Source: Burkholderia pyrrocinia
GTDB taxonomy: Bacteria > Pseudomonadota > Gammaproteobacteria > Burkholderiales > Burkholderiaceae
Length of the DNA stretch: 64,000 nt
Direction of reading: 5' to 3'
Assembly (NCBI RefSeq): GCF_001028665.1
Contig: NZ_CP011504.1
Coordinates: 124,001 to 188,000 of the forward strand
Within the stretch, counting starts at the first letter, position 1. Every line of letters begins with the position of its first letter. This document shows, one piece after another, positions 46,533 to 57,600 of the stretch. A program made the translations under genes and the position numbers. The notes under the pieces were generated by a model. The model did not search any database, was not told the DNA's origin, and saw nothing but the letters and a program-made list of their open reading frames with translations.

Positions 46533-47661
46533 ATGTCGACGCTGCAAGACCCGCCACAGAAAGTAAATCGTCAGGAAACCGGAACAACGCCGCGCAACGG
46601 CAAGGTCGGATCGAAGCGGCGCATCCTGCTCGTCGTCGCCGTGCTCGCGACCCTCGGCGCCGCCGCCTGGCTCGGCCGCTGGTGGACGGTCGGCCGCTTC
46701 ATCGAAAGCACCAACGACGCGTACCTGCAGGCCGACAGCATGACCGCCGCGCCGAAGGTCGCCGGCTACGTGACCGACGTCTACGTGCGCGACAACCAGG
46801 CCGTGAAGGCCGGCGATCCGCTCGTGCGGCTCGACGTCCGCCAGTACCAGGTCGCGCTCGCGCAATCGCGCGCAACCGTCGACGCGCGCCGCGCCGATAT
46901 CGCGCGCGCCGAAGCCGACATCAGCCAGCAGCACGCGAATCTCGAACAGGCCGATGCGCAGGCGAAGGTGTCGCAGATCAACGCGCGGCACGCGAGCGAC
47001 GAGTACGCGCGTTATGCACCGCTCGCCGCGACCGGCGCCGAAACGCACGAACGCGTCGCCGACCTGAAGAGCACGCGCGACCAGGCAACCGCGACGCTCG
47101 CCGCGAACAATGCGTCGATCGCCGCCGCACGCACGCACGCAGATCACGTCATTCACCGCACAGCTCCAGCAGGCGCGCGCGCAGCTCGAGGCCGCGCAGG
47201 CCAGCGCCGCGCAGGCGCAGCTCGACCTCGACAACACGATCGTGCGCAGCACGCTCGACGGCCGCGTCGGCGATCGCACGGTGCGCGTCGGTCAATATGT
47301 GCAGCCCGGCACGCGCCTGTTGACCGTGGTTCCCGTCAATTCGATCTACCTCGTCGCAAATTTCAAGGAAACGCAGATCCGCCAGATGCGCATCGGCCAG
47401 CCCGTCGAACTGCATGTCGACGCACTGCCGGACGGCGCGCTATCCGGCATCGTCGACAGCTTCGCGCCCGGCACCGGCGCGCAGTTCGCGCTGCTGCCGC
47501 CCGAGAACGCAACCGGCAACTTCACGAAGATCGTCCAGCGCGTGCCGGTGCGCATCCGCCTCGCCGCGGACGCCCGCGCACAGCACATGCTGCTGCCGGG
47601 GCTGTCGGTGACGGTCGACGTCGATACACGCTCGGCCCGCGACGAGCAGCGCCATGGCTGA
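46533..47661 (+). pseudogene. emrA: HlyD/EmrA-type membrane fusion protein gene, frameshifted at (ACGC)3
   Basis: The first part encodes a normal EmrA N-terminus: a basic start, one helix (about 33-52), then ESTNDAYLQADSMTAAPKVA and the first half of the coiled coil. The frame is lost at (ACGC)3, 47129-47140. The remainder continues in another frame (TQITSFTAQLQQARAQLEAA, then LDNTIVRSTLDGRVGD) to the stop at 47661. Removing one ACGC unit restores a continuous 374-residue protein. As it stands, the product is truncated and nonsense after about residue 200. The 3' end overlaps emrB by eight bases, as in an intact operon. It could be a real mutation, phase variation, or a sequencing error. Confidence 0.88.
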
Positions 47662-49240
47662 CACGCCCGCGACGACCCCCGCGCCGCCGCACGAAGGCCG
47701 CGCGAGCGTGACCGACTGGATCGCGGTCGCGGCCGGCGCGCTCGGCGCGCTGATGGCGACGCTCGACATCTCGATCACGAACTCCGCGCTGCCGCAGATC
47801 CAGGGTGAAATCGGCGCGACCGGCACCGAAGGCACGTGGATCTCGACCGGCTACCTGATGTCGGAAATCGTGATGATCCCGCTCGCCGCGTGGCTCACGC
47901 GCGTGTTCGGGCTGCGCAATTTCCTGCTGACGAACTCCGCGCTGTTCATCGCGTTCTCGATGATGTGCGGCTGGTCGCATTCGCTGCCGATGATGATCGC
48001 CGGCCGGATCGGCCAGGGCTTCACCGGCGGCGCGCTGATCCCGACCGCGCAGACCATCATCCGCACACGGCTGCCGTTGTCGCAGTTACCGGTCGGGATG
48101 ACGCTGTTCGGCCTGATCGTGCTGCTCGGGCCGCTGTTCGGCCCGGTGCTCGGCGGCTGGCTCGCGGAGAACGTGAACTGGAGCTGGTGCTTTTTCCTGA
48201 ACCTGCCCGTGTGCCTTTTGCTGATGGCACTGCTGGTGTTCGGTCTGCCGTCGGATCGCCCGCAATGGGGCGCGTTCTTCAACGCGGACTGGCTCGGGAT
48301 CGCCGGCCTCGCGATCGGGCTGAGCTCGCTCACCGTCGTGCTCGAGGAAGGCCAGCGCGAGCGCTGGTTCGAATCGCAGACGATCGTCACGCTGAGCGTC
48401 GTGTCGTTCGCCGGGATGATCCTGATCGCGCTGTCGCAGCGCTTCGCGAAGCGGCCGATCATGCGGCTGTCGCTGATGCGCAACCCGCGCTACGCGAGCG
48501 TGATCGTGATCGTGTCCGCGGTCGGCGCCGGGCTGTACGGCGTGTCCTACCTGCTGCCGCAGTTCCTCGCGATCGTCGCCGGCTACAACGCCGAACAGGC
48601 CGGCGCGATCATGCTGCTGTCGGGCCTGCCGGCCTTTCTCGTGATGCCGATCCTGCCGCGCCTGCTCGGCAAGGTCGATTTCCGCATCCTCGTGATCTCG
48701 GGGCTGCTGCTGTTCTGCCTGAGCTGCATGCTCGACATCAGCCTGACCGCGCAGAGCGTCGGCCACGACTTCGTGTGGTCGCAGCTGATCCGCGGTCTTG
48801 CGCAGATGCTCGCGATGATGCCGCTCAACCAGGCGTCGATGGCGGCCGTCGCGCGCGAAGACTCGGGCGACGCGGCCGGGCTCTACAACATGGCGCGCAA
48901 TCTCGGCGGCTCGATCGGGCTCGCGATCATCGGCACCGTGATCGACCGGCGCACGACCTTCCATACGGCCGCGCTCCGCGAATCGGTGACCGCGAACTCG
49001 CTGATCGGGCAGGACCGGTTGTCGGCCTATGCGGCCAACTGGTTCGCGCACACCGGCGATCTCGCATATTCGAACCTGCGTGCGCTCGGACAGCTTGCGC
49101 AGCAGATCCAGATCCAGGCGGTCGTGATGACCTATTCCGAAACCTTTTATCTGCTGGGCCTCGCGCTGCTCGCGTGCGTGCCGCTCGCGCTGCTGCTGAG
49201 AACGCCGCGCGGGCCGCAACCGATGTCGTCCGGCCATTGA
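47654..49240 (+). CDS. emrB: EmrB-type MFS drug exporter (DHA2 family)
   Basis: A 528-residue protein with 14 predicted helices. Signatures: LMATLDISITNSALPQIQGE in helix 1, motif A-like LTRVFGLRNFLLTNS and AGRIGQGFTGGALIPTAQTI. It works with an EmrA-type adaptor and outer-membrane channel. It starts within the last codons of the emrA frame (overlap ATGGCTGA), so its translation would normally depend on ribosomes finishing emrA. The frameshift could therefore affect its expression. Confidence 0.93.
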   Translation: MADTPATTPAPPHEGRASVTDWIAVAAGALGALMATLDISITNSALPQIQGEIGATGTEGTWISTGYLMSEIVMIPLAAWLTRVFGLRNFLLTNSALFIAFSMMCGWSHSLPMMIAGRIGQGFTGGALIPTAQTIIRTRLPLSQLPVGMTLFGLIVLLGPLFGPVLGGWLAENVNWSWCFFLNLPVCLLLMALLVFGLPSDRPQWGAFFNADWLGIAGLAIGLSSLTVVLEEGQRERWFESQTIVTLSVVSFAGMILIALSQRFAKRPIMRLSLMRNPRYASVIVIVSAVGAGLYGVSYLLPQFLAIVAGYNAEQAGAIMLLSGLPAFLVMPILPRLLGKVDFRILVISGLLLFCLSCMLDISLTAQSVGHDFVWSQLIRGLAQMLAMMPLNQASMAAVAREDSGDAAGLYNMARNLGGSIGLAIIGTVIDRRTTFHTAALRESVTANSLIGQDRLSAYAANWFAHTGDLAYSNLRALGQLAQQIQIQAVVMTYSETFYLLGLALLACVPLALLLRTPRGPQPMSSGH

Positions 49241-49253
49241 ACCGTCTTCCGCA

Positions 49254-50741
49254 ATGAAACCCTTCTCCCTGCCCCGCCGCCCTGCGCTCACGCTGTGCGC
49301 GGCCGCGTGCCTGCTCGCCGGCTGCACGGTCGGCCCCGACTACCATGGCGCGCCCGCCGTACCCGATGCGCCGACCTTCGTGCGCGCGCCGGCATCCGGC
49401 GTCGACACCGCCGCGCCCGCACCCAGCGCGTGGTGGCACGCGCTGAACGATCGCCAGCTCGACGAGCTGATCACCGCGGCGCTCGTATACAGCCCCGATC
49501 TGCACGCCGCGCAGGCACGCTTGCGCGCAGCGCGCGCGCAGCTCTCGCAACAGCGCGCGGCCCAGTTGCCGAAATCGTCGGCCACCGTCGCGGCCATCCG
49601 CATGCGCGAACCGAACGTCAGCGCACTCGGCTCATTGCTGCCGTCGAACGGCTCGAACCAGTCGGGTGGTACGTCGCCGTCGCTTGGCGGCTCGGGGCCG
49701 CTGCAGCTTTATTCGGCAGGCTTCGACGCGACCTGGGAAATCGACCTGTTCGGCGGCACGCGCCGTGCGGTCGAAGCCGCGTTCGCACAGGCCGAGGCCG
49801 TCGACGCGGATCTCTCGGACACCCAGGTGTCGATCGCCGCCGAAGTCGCGACCGCCTACGTCGACCTGCGCGACCAGCAGCAGCGGCTGGCGCTGTCGCA
49901 GCGCACGGCCGAACTGCAGCAGACGATGCTCGACCTGACGCAGCAGCGCCGCGCACGCGGCATCGCGGCCGATGTGGACATCGAACGCCTGACGACGCAG
50001 GTCGAGAGCACGCGTGCGTCGTTGATCCCGCTCGACGCGCAGGTGACGGAGTCGCTCGACCGGCTCGCGATCCTGACGGGCCGCGCGCCGGGTGCGCTCG
50101 ACGCCGCGCTGTCGACACCGGACGCCCCGCTGCCGACGCTGCCCGGCAGCGTCGCAATCGGCGATCCCGCCGCATTGCTGAAGCAGCGCCCCGACATTCG
50201 CGCGGCCGAGCGCCGGCTCGCGTCGAGCCATGCGCAGATCGGCGAGCATGTCGCCGACTATTTCCCGAAGGTGACGCTGCTCGGCGATCTCGGCTTCAGC
50301 GCGACGGACCCCGGCCATCTGTTCCGCAAGCAGAACTTCACGTGGGTCGGTGCGCCATATCTGCAATGGAACATTCTCGATTTCGGCCGCACACGCGGCG
50401 CAGTGCGCGCGGCCGAAGCATCGCGCGACGAAGCGGAAGCGAATTACCTGAAGGCTGTGCTCGGCGCGCTGCAGGATGCAAATACGGCACTGCAGCGCTA
50501 TGGACACCAGCGCGAGCACGTTGTTGCGCTCACCAAGGTCCAAACGTCGGCCGTGCATTCCCGATCGCTGATGGACGAGCGCTATCGCGCGGGCGTCGCA
50601 TCGATGATCGACCTGCTCGACACGCAACGCGAAGCGCTGTCCGCGCAGCAGAACGTGATCGCCGGGCAAGCCGAACTGATCAAGGATTACGTGTCGCTGC
50701 AGAAGAGCCTCGGGCTCGGATGGCAGGCAGGCGCGGTTTGA
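49254..50741 (+). CDS. TolC/NodT-family outer-membrane efflux lipoprotein
   Basis: A 495-residue lipoprotein with lipobox LLAGC (CTVGPDYHGAP follows) and two outer-membrane efflux repeats. Typical sequences are WWHALNDRQLDELI, ADLSDTQVSIAAEVATAYVD and the second-repeat SLMDERYRAGVASMIDLLD. It is the exit duct of the EmrAB-type system, starting 13 bp after emrB. Similar in class to the RND operon's own outer-membrane protein. Confidence 0.93.
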   Translation: MKPFSLPRRPALTLCAAACLLAGCTVGPDYHGAPAVPDAPTFVRAPASGVDTAAPAPSAWWHALNDRQLDELITAALVYSPDLHAAQARLRAARAQLSQQRAAQLPKSSATVAAIRMREPNVSALGSLLPSNGSNQSGGTSPSLGGSGPLQLYSAGFDATWEIDLFGGTRRAVEAAFAQAEAVDADLSDTQVSIAAEVATAYVDLRDQQQRLALSQRTAELQQTMLDLTQQRRARGIAADVDIERLTTQVESTRASLIPLDAQVTESLDRLAILTGRAPGALDAALSTPDAPLPTLPGSVAIGDPAALLKQRPDIRAAERRLASSHAQIGEHVADYFPKVTLLGDLGFSATDPGHLFRKQNFTWVGAPYLQWNILDFGRTRGAVRAAEASRDEAEANYLKAVLGALQDANTALQRYGHQREHVVALTKVQTSAVHSRSLMDERYRAGVASMIDLLDTQREALSAQQNVIAGQAELIKDYVSLQKSLGLGWQAGAV

Positions 50742-50889
50742 CGGTGCCTGCGCGATACATGCATGGCTGCGGCATCATTCTCAGCGCAATGACTCATTGC
50801 GCGCGCAACAATATTCGTTCTTTCCTTCCGCATCGACCGGGCCCGCACCGCACCGACGCCGCGGCTATCGAAAACATATCCAATATCAA

Positions 50890-50919
50890 TTGGTCAATCG
50901 TCTGACGATCTCTTCTAAT
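50890..50919 (+). promoter_or_regulatory. Candidate promoter of the katB-ankB operon
   Basis: TTGGTC at 50890-50895 and TCTAAT at 50914-50919 with an 18-bp spacer, in the AT-richest part of the intergenic region. The spacer contains the dyad ATCGT-CTG-ACGAT (50897-50909). I could not recognise a full OxyR site. Confidence 0.4.
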
Positions 50920-50966
50920 TCAGTCGGCTTCCCCACCACCGATCGGATTCAAGGAGTTCCATCGTC

Positions 50967-52502
50967 ATGTCCTCATCCTCCCATCGCGTGCTGAGGCACG
51001 CAGTCGCCGCGATCTGCGTTGCACTCTCCGCTTCTCCCCATGCCGCCGAACTCACCCGGGACTCCGGCGCGCCCGTCGGCGACAACCAGAATTCGCAGAC
51101 GGCCGGCCCTGCCGGCCCCGTGCTCCTGCAGGACTCCGCGCTCATCGAGAAACTGCAGCGCTTCGATCGCGAGCGCATTCCCGAACGTGTCGTGCATGCG
51201 CGCGGCACCGGCGCATTCGGCGAGTTCGTGCCGACCGCCGACATCTCGGACCTGACGAAAGCGAAGGTCTTCACGCCGGGCACCCGCACGCCGGTGTTCG
51301 TGCGGTTCTCCACCGTGATGGGCTCGCGCGGCTCGCCCGAACAGGCGCGCGATCCGCGCGGCTTCGCGGTGAAGTTCTATACGCAGCAGGGCAACTGGGA
51401 CATGGTCGGCATCAACTGGCCCGTGTTCTTCATTCGCGACGGCATCAAGTTCCCCGACTTCGTTCACGCGAACAAGCCGAGCGCCGTGACCGGCGTGCAG
51501 GATCCGAACCTCGCATTCGACTTCTTCGCGAACACGCCCGAAGCGACGCACATGCTGACGATGCTGTACACGAATGCCGGCATGCCCGATTCGTATCGCC
51601 GCATGGACGGCTTCGCGGTGCATGCATTCAAGTTCGTCAATGCGCGTGGCGACGTGCACTACGTGAAGTTCCACTGGAAAAGCCAGCAAGGCGTGCACGG
51701 CCTGCGTCCGCAGGACATCGCCGCGTCGATCGGGCGCGACTGGAACATGATGACGAACGACCTGTACGGCGCGCTGAAGCAAGGCGACTATCCGAAGTGG
51801 GATCTGTACGTGCAGGTGCTCACGCCGAAGGACCTGAACCGTTTCGACTTCGATGCGCTGGACGACACGAAGGTCTGGACCGGCGTCCCTGAACGCAAGA
51901 TCGGCACGATGACGCTGAATCGCGTGCCCGACAACTACTTCCAGTCGACCGAGGAATCGGCGTTCGCGCCGTCGCGGCTCGTGCCGGGCATCGAACCGTC
52001 CGAAGACCGGATGCTGCAGGATCGCCTGTTCGCGTATGCCGACACGCAGCTGTACCGGCTCGGCTCGAACTACATGGACCTGCCGATCAACCGGCCCGTC
52101 GTGCCGGTGGTCAACAACAACCAGGACGGCAAGATGAATGCCGGCGACCGCAAGGGCGAGGTGAACTACGAGCCGTCGACGCTGCACGAGCTCGCGCAGG
52201 ATCCGCAGTACAAGTCCGTCCGCACGACGCTCGCCGGAACGACGCAGCAGGAAGCGATCCACAAGAAGCTGCTGTTCCGTCAGGCGGGCGAGTACTACCG
52301 CGGCCTGTCGCAGCAGGACAAGGATGACCTGATCACCGCGCTGTCCGGCGATCTCGGCAAGGTGACGAACGCGCGCAACCAGTACGCGATGCTGTCGTAC
52401 TTCTACAAGGCCGACGCCGACTACGGCACGCGTCTCGCGCAAGCCGTCCACGCGAACGTTCAGCAGGTGCAGTCGCTCGCGGCGAAGCTGAGCGAGAACT
52501 GA
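50967..52502 (+). CDS. katB: Periplasmic-type monofunctional catalase (KatB-like)
   Basis: A 511-residue small-subunit haem catalase with a signal peptide (about 1-27, cleavage near HAA-ELT). The distal His is His77 in VVHARGTGAFGEF. The distal Asn is in WDMVGINWPVFFIRD, and the proximal haem Tyr is Tyr357 in RLFAYADTQLYRLG. The start follows AAGGAG. The signal peptide and the ankyrin-lipoprotein neighbour match the KatB/AnkB pair known from Pseudomonas aeruginosa. It should detoxify hydrogen peroxide outside the cytoplasm. Confidence 0.93.
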   Translation: MSSSSHRVLRHAVAAICVALSASPHAAELTRDSGAPVGDNQNSQTAGPAGPVLLQDSALIEKLQRFDRERIPERVVHARGTGAFGEFVPTADISDLTKAKVFTPGTRTPVFVRFSTVMGSRGSPEQARDPRGFAVKFYTQQGNWDMVGINWPVFFIRDGIKFPDFVHANKPSAVTGVQDPNLAFDFFANTPEATHMLTMLYTNAGMPDSYRRMDGFAVHAFKFVNARGDVHYVKFHWKSQQGVHGLRPQDIAASIGRDWNMMTNDLYGALKQGDYPKWDLYVQVLTPKDLNRFDFDALDDTKVWTGVPERKIGTMTLNRVPDNYFQSTEESAFAPSRLVPGIEPSEDRMLQDRLFAYADTQLYRLGSNYMDLPINRPVVPVVNNNQDGKMNAGDRKGEVNYEPSTLHELAQDPQYKSVRTTLAGTTQQEAIHKKLLFRQAGEYYRGLSQQDKDDLITALSGDLGKVTNARNQYAMLSYFYKADADYGTRLAQAVHANVQQVQSLAAKLSEN

Positions 52503-52579
52503 TCCCGCGACTCCGGTCGCCGTCGACGTGCGGGGTTGCGCCGCGCACGTCGGCCCTATCCCCACATCAGGACATCCCC

Positions 52580-53191
52580 ATGCGATCAGAACGCCTGACA
52601 CGCACGATCCGCGCGACCGCAACGGCCCTGGCGCTGGCCGCGATCGCCGGCTGCGCGCATCTTCCCGACCAAGCGGCGTATTCCAGGGCCGATCCGGCCG
52701 CGCTGCGCCGCTATGACGGCGACTGGTTCGACGCCGCCCGCGTCGGGCGCGTCGACATCCTGCGTGCATTGCACGACGCCGGCTATCCGGTCGACGCCAC
52801 CGACAGCCGCGGTTTTACGGCCGTGATACTCGCGTCCTACGACGGCCAGCCCGCTGCGCTCGACTACCTGCTGTCGGCCGGCGCCAATGCATGCGCCGGC
52901 GATCGCCACGGCAACACGGCGCTGATGGGCGCCCTCTTCAAGAACGAACCCGACATCGCGCGGCGCCTGATCGACACACGATGCCCGATCGACCAGACGA
53001 ACGGCGCCGGCGAAACCGCGCTGGGGTTCGCGACGCTGTTCAATCGCTTCGAGCTGATTCCGCTGCTCGTCGCGCATGGCGCGAATCCGAACCATGTCGA
53101 TCGGCGCGGCCAGTCGCTGCTGCGGCTCGCGCTGACGCACGACAACACGGAAGCCGCGGATGCGCTGCGACATGCCGGTGCAGAACGGTAG
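52580..53191 (+). CDS. ankB: Ankyrin-repeat lipoprotein next to catalase (AnkB-like)
   Basis: A 203-residue protein with a lipoprotein signal ending in AIAGC and about four ankyrin repeats ([79 protein letters not shown]). In P. aeruginosa the equivalent AnkB is needed for full KatB activity. By analogy it may help fold, export or protect the catalase in the periplasm. It follows katB by 77 bp in the same direction. Confidence 0.87.
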   Translation: MRSERLTRTIRATATALALAAIAGCAHLPDQAAYSRADPAALRRYDGDWFDAARVGRVDILRALHDAGYPVDATDSRGFTAVILASYDGQPAALDYLLSAGANACAGDRHGNTALMGALFKNEPDIARRLIDTRCPIDQTNGAGETALGFATLFNRFELIPLLVAHGANPNHVDRRGQSLLRLALTHDNTEAADALRHAGAER

Positions 53192-53209
53192 CGCGACCCC
53201 GATCCCTCG

Positions 53210-53323
53210 GTACCGCACGAAGAAAGGCGCGACCCATTCGCTGCCGAGATCCGCTTCGATACCGCGCACCGCCAGTGCCAGATCCTGATAGCGATCGGCC
53301 ACGCCCAGGCGGCCGCAATCGCC
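53210..53323 (-). pseudogene. Remnant of an aminoglycoside 3'-phosphotransferase, APH(3') family
   Basis: A 38-codon stretch on the minus strand reads [19 protein letters not shown] and continues [19 protein letters not shown]. This is the magnesium-binding [13 protein letters not shown] block and the following helix of APH(3') kinases such as neo. Upstream of it the same frame has no kinase sequence, and just after RY the reading becomes unrelated. The piece is thus an internal fragment with no start and no C-terminus. It lies between ankB and the RND operon and cannot be functional. Confidence 0.8.
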
Positions 53324-53483
53324 CATTCGTCGGAGCATGGCAAGGCCTGCCGACATCTTCTCCCCGCGCTTTTCGCCCGCTCCATCGAATCTCCATCTTT
53401 CCGCATCAAAGACGCCAACTATTCGACGCAAACTCCGCTCCGTCAAAGCAGGCAGTGGGCTGCCTGCGCTTCCTGGAGTCGCT

Positions 53484-54641
53484 ATGAAGAATCAAGAACG
53501 ATGCTGCTACGGCGCCGTATGCGCGCTGGTGGCGGCGATGCTGGCGGGTTGCGGGCCCGCCGGGCAGCAGGCCGCGGCACCGGCCACCCCGGTTGCGGCG
53601 ATGACCCTGGCAGCCTCGCGCCTCGACGTGACCGAAGACCTGCCGGGCCGCGTCGCGGCCGTGCGGACCGCCGAGATCCGGCCGCAGGTCAGCGGCATCG
53701 TGCAGCGGCGGCTGTTCGAGCAAGGCAGCGAAGTGCGCGCGGGCCAGCCGCTGTTCCAGATCAATCCGGCGCCGTTCAAGGCCGACATGGATACGGCCGC
53801 GGCGTCGCTGCAGCGCGCGCAAGCCGCGCTCGAGCGCGCGAAGGTGCAGACGGCGCGCTTCAAGCCGCTCGTCGAAGCCGATGCGATCAGCCGCCAGGTG
53901 TACGACGACGCCGTGTCGCAACGCGACCAGGCGGCCGCCGACGTGGCACAGGCCCGCGCGACGCTCGCGCGCCGCCAGCTCGACCTGAAATTCGCGACAG
54001 TGGAAGCCCCGATCGCCGGCCGCATCGACCAGGCCCTCGTGACCGAGGGAGCGCTGGTCGCCAGCACCGACAGCCAGCCGATGGCGCGCATCCAGCAGAT
54101 CGACCAGGTCTACGTGGACGTGCGCCAGCCGGCCGCGTCGCTCGAATCGCTGCGCGGCGCGCTCGCGTCGCAGCCGGACGCAACGCGCAACGGCCTGCCG
54201 GTCGACGTGCTGCGCGGCGACGACACGCGCTACGACGTGAAGGGCTGCATGCTGTTCTCGGGCGTCAACGTCGACCCGGGCACCGGCGACGTGCTGGTGC
54301 GCGTGCTGGTCGACAACCCGAAGCGCCAGTTGCTGCCGGGCATGTACGTGCGCGCCCGCATTCCGCGCGCGCACTATGCGAACGCGCTGACGGTGCCGCA
54401 GCAGGCAGTCGTGCGCGCCGGCGGCAAACCGCAGGTCTGGGTGCTCGACGCGAAGGGCACCGCGCATCTGAAGGCCGTCGAAGTCGGCGAGCTGACGAAC
54501 CGCAGCTATCGCATCAAGTCGGGCCTGCAGGCCGGGCAGAAGATCGTCGTCGAAGGCATGGAACGCCTGATCGACGGCGCACCGACCGCCGCGACCGACT
54601 GGAAGTCGCCTGATGCGGCCGCCACCGCGTCCGCGCACTGA
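53484..54641 (+). CDS. RND efflux periplasmic adaptor (AdeA/AcrA-like)
   Basis: A 385-residue membrane fusion lipoprotein with lipobox MLAGC. The family blocks are [20 protein letters not shown], a coiled coil at about 95-165, [20 protein letters not shown] and [12 protein letters not shown]. The start at 53484 is the first ATG with a downstream lipoprotein signal; GGAG lies seven bases upstream. It links the inner-membrane pump to the outer-membrane channel and is the first gene of a three-gene operon. Confidence 0.93.
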   Translation: MKNQERCCYGAVCALVAAMLAGCGPAGQQAAAPATPVAAMTLAASRLDVTEDLPGRVAAVRTAEIRPQVSGIVQRRLFEQGSEVRAGQPLFQINPAPFKADMDTAAASLQRAQAALERAKVQTARFKPLVEADAISRQVYDDAVSQRDQAAADVAQARATLARRQLDLKFATVEAPIAGRIDQALVTEGALVASTDSQPMARIQQIDQVYVDVRQPAASLESLRGALASQPDATRNGLPVDVLRGDDTRYDVKGCMLFSGVNVDPGTGDVLVRVLVDNPKRQLLPGMYVRARIPRAHYANALTVPQQAVVRAGGKPQVWVLDAKGTAHLKAVEVGELTNRSYRIKSGLQAGQKIVVEGMERLIDGAPTAATDWKSPDAAATASAH

Positions 54642-54661
54642 GTCACAGGGAGCCTTCCGTC

Positions 54662-57600
54662 ATGGCTGAATTCTTTATCCGCCGCCCGGTATTTGCGTGG
54701 GTGATCGCCCTCTTCATCATCCTGATGGGGCTGATCGCGATCCCGCAACTGCCGATCGCGCGCTATCCGTCGGTCGCGCCGCCGACCGTCACGATTACCG
54801 CAAGCTACCCCGGCTCCACGCCGCAAACGATGAACGACGGCGTGCTGAGCCTCATCGAACGCGAACTGTCCGGCGTCAAGAACCTGCTCTACTTCGAATC
54901 GTCGGCCGATACGTCCGGCAGCGCGCAGATCACGGTGACGTTCAAGCCCGGCACCGATCCGGCGATGGCGCAGGTCGACGTGCAGAACAAGCTCAAGACC
55001 GTCGAGCCGCGCCTGCCGTCGGTCGTGCGCCAGAACGGCGTGATCGTGGAGTCCGCGGCGTCCGGCTTCCTGATGCTCGTCGGCCTGCGTTCCGACAGCG
55101 GCCGCTTCGACGAAGGCGCGCTCAGCGATTACATGTCGCGCAGCGTGGCCGAGGAACTGCGCCGGATCGACGGCGTGGGCCGCGTGCAGCTGTTCGGCTC
55201 CGAACGCGCGATGCGCGTGTGGGTGGATCCGCAGAAGCTGATCAACTACGGACTGTCGATGAGCGACCTGACGACCGCGATCGGTCAGCAGAACGTACAG
55301 ATCGCGCCGGGCAGCCTCGGCGCGTCGCCCGCGCTGCCGGGCCAGCGCGTGAGCGTGCCGCTCACCGTCCAGGGCCAGCTCACGACGCCGGAAGAGTTCG
55401 CGGCAGTCGTACTGCGCGCGAACGCGGACGGCTCCAGGGTCGTGCTCGGCGACGTCGCCCGCGTCGAGCTCGGCTCGCAGGGTTACGGCTTCGTGAACCG
55501 CGAGAACGGCAAGCCGGCCACCCTCGCCGGCGTGCTGCTCTCGCCGGGCGCGAATGCGGTGAAGACCGCCGACGCCGTGCGTACGCGGATGGCCGAGCTG
55601 AGCAAGGCGATGCCGTCGGGCATGACCTACTCGATTCCGTTCGATACGTCGCCGTTCGTGAAGATCTCGATCGAGAAAGTGCTGCATACGCTGATCGAGG
55701 CGATGGTGCTCGTGTTCCTCGTGATGTACCTGTTCCTGCAAAACGTCCGCTACACGCTGATTCCGGCCATCGTCGCACCGGTCGCGATGCTCGGCACGTT
55801 CACGATCATGGCGATGACAGGCTTCTCGATCAACGTGCTGACGATGTTCGGCATGGTGCTCGCAATCGGCATCATCGTCGACGACGCGATCGTCGTCGTC
55901 GAGAACGTCGAGCGCCTGATGGCGGAGGAAGGCCTGTCGCCGAAGGACGCGACATCGAAGGCGATGAAGGAAATCACGGGCGCCATCGTCGGCATCACGC
56001 TCGTTCTGACCGCCGTGTTCATCCCGATGGCCATGTCGAGCGGCTCGGTCGGCGTGATCTACAAGCAGTTCACGCTGTCGATGGCCGTGTCGATCCTGTT
56101 CTCGGCGCTGCTCGCGCTGACGCTCACGCCGGCCCTGTGCGCGACGATGCTCAAGCCGGTCGAACCGGGCCATCACGAGAAGCGCGGCTTCTTCGGCTGG
56201 TTCAACCGCCGCTTCGACCGCCTGACGACATGGTACGAGACGCGCGTCGGCCGCCTGGTCGGCCGCACGGGTCGCGTGATGCTGCTGTTCGTCGCGATCG
56301 CGGGCGCGCTGGTGTTCGGCTTCAGGAACCTGCCGTCTTCGTTCCTGCCCGACGAGGACCAGGGCTACTTCATGACCAGCTTCCTGCTGCCCGCGGACGC
56401 GACCACCGATCGCACGCATGACGTGGTCAAGAAGCTCGAGAGGCATCTTGCTTCGCGCGCGGCGATCCAGTCGAACATTTCCGTGATGGGCTACGGCTTC
56501 TCCGGCCAGGGCTCGAACGCCGCGCTGAACTGGGCGGTGCTCAAGGACTGGAAGAACCGCGGCGGCTCGTCGACGCTCGAGGAAAGCATGCTCGCCCAGC
56601 GGGCGATGGCCGGTGTGACCGAAGGCACGGTGATGAGCCTGCTGCCGCCGGCGATCGACGAAATGGGCAACAGCTCGGGCTTCACGATGCGCCTCGAAGA
56701 CCGCGCCAACCAGGGCGAGGCCGCGCTCAAGGCGGCTGAAGCGAAGCTGCTCGGGCTGGCCGCGCAAAGCAGGATCGTGACGGGTGTGTATCCGGACAGC
56801 CTGCCGGCCGGCACGAGCGTGCGCCTGGAGATCGACCGTGCGAAGGCCCAAGCGCTCGGCGTGTCGTTCACGACGCTCAGCGACACGCTGTCGACCGCGA
56901 TGGGCTCGACCTACGTGAACGATTTCCCGAACGCAGGCCGCATGCAGCAGGTGATCATCCAGGCCGATGCGCCGGCGCGCATGCAGATCGACAACGTGAT
57001 GAAGCTCTACGTGCGCAACGCGGCCGGCGGTATGGTCCCGCTGTCCGAAATGGTCCGCCCGGTCTGGACCGAGACGCCGCTGCAGATGGTGCGCTTCCAG
57101 GGCTACCCGTCCGCGCGCATTTCGGGCGGCGCCGCACCCGGCCAGTCGAGCGGCGCGGCCATGGCCGAGATGGAGCGTCTCGCCGCGCAATTGCCGCCCG
57201 GCTTCGCGGTCGAATGGACCGGGCAGTCGCTGCAGGAACGCCAGTCGGCGTCGGAGGCGCCGATGCTGATGGTGCTGTCGATGATCGTCGTGTTCCTGGT
57301 GCTGGCCGCGCTGTACGAGAGCTGGTCGATTCCGCTGTCGGTGATGCTGGTGGTGCCGCTCGGCCTGATCGGTGCGATCGGCGCGGTGCTGCTGCGCGGA
57401 TTGCCGAACGACGTGTTCTTCAAGGTCGGGATGATCACCGTGATCGGCCTGTCCGCCAAGAACGCGATCCTGATCGTCGAGTTCGCGAAGCAGTTGCGCG
57501 AGGAAGGCAAGGGGTTGATCGAAGCGGCCGTGCAAGCGTCGAAGCTGCGCCTGCGCCCGATCCTGATGACTTCGCTCGCGTTCGGCCTCGGCGTCGTACC

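Noticed and set aside
50742..50966. An OxyR binding site upstream of katB.
   Set aside because: The four spaced tetranucleotides of an OxyR site could not be aligned without several mismatches.
52586..53446. A complete aminoglycoside phosphotransferase gene in the long minus-strand frame around 53.2 kb.
   Set aside because: Only 38 codons match the kinase; the rest is the antisense of ankB or unrelated sequence, so it is a relic and not a gene.
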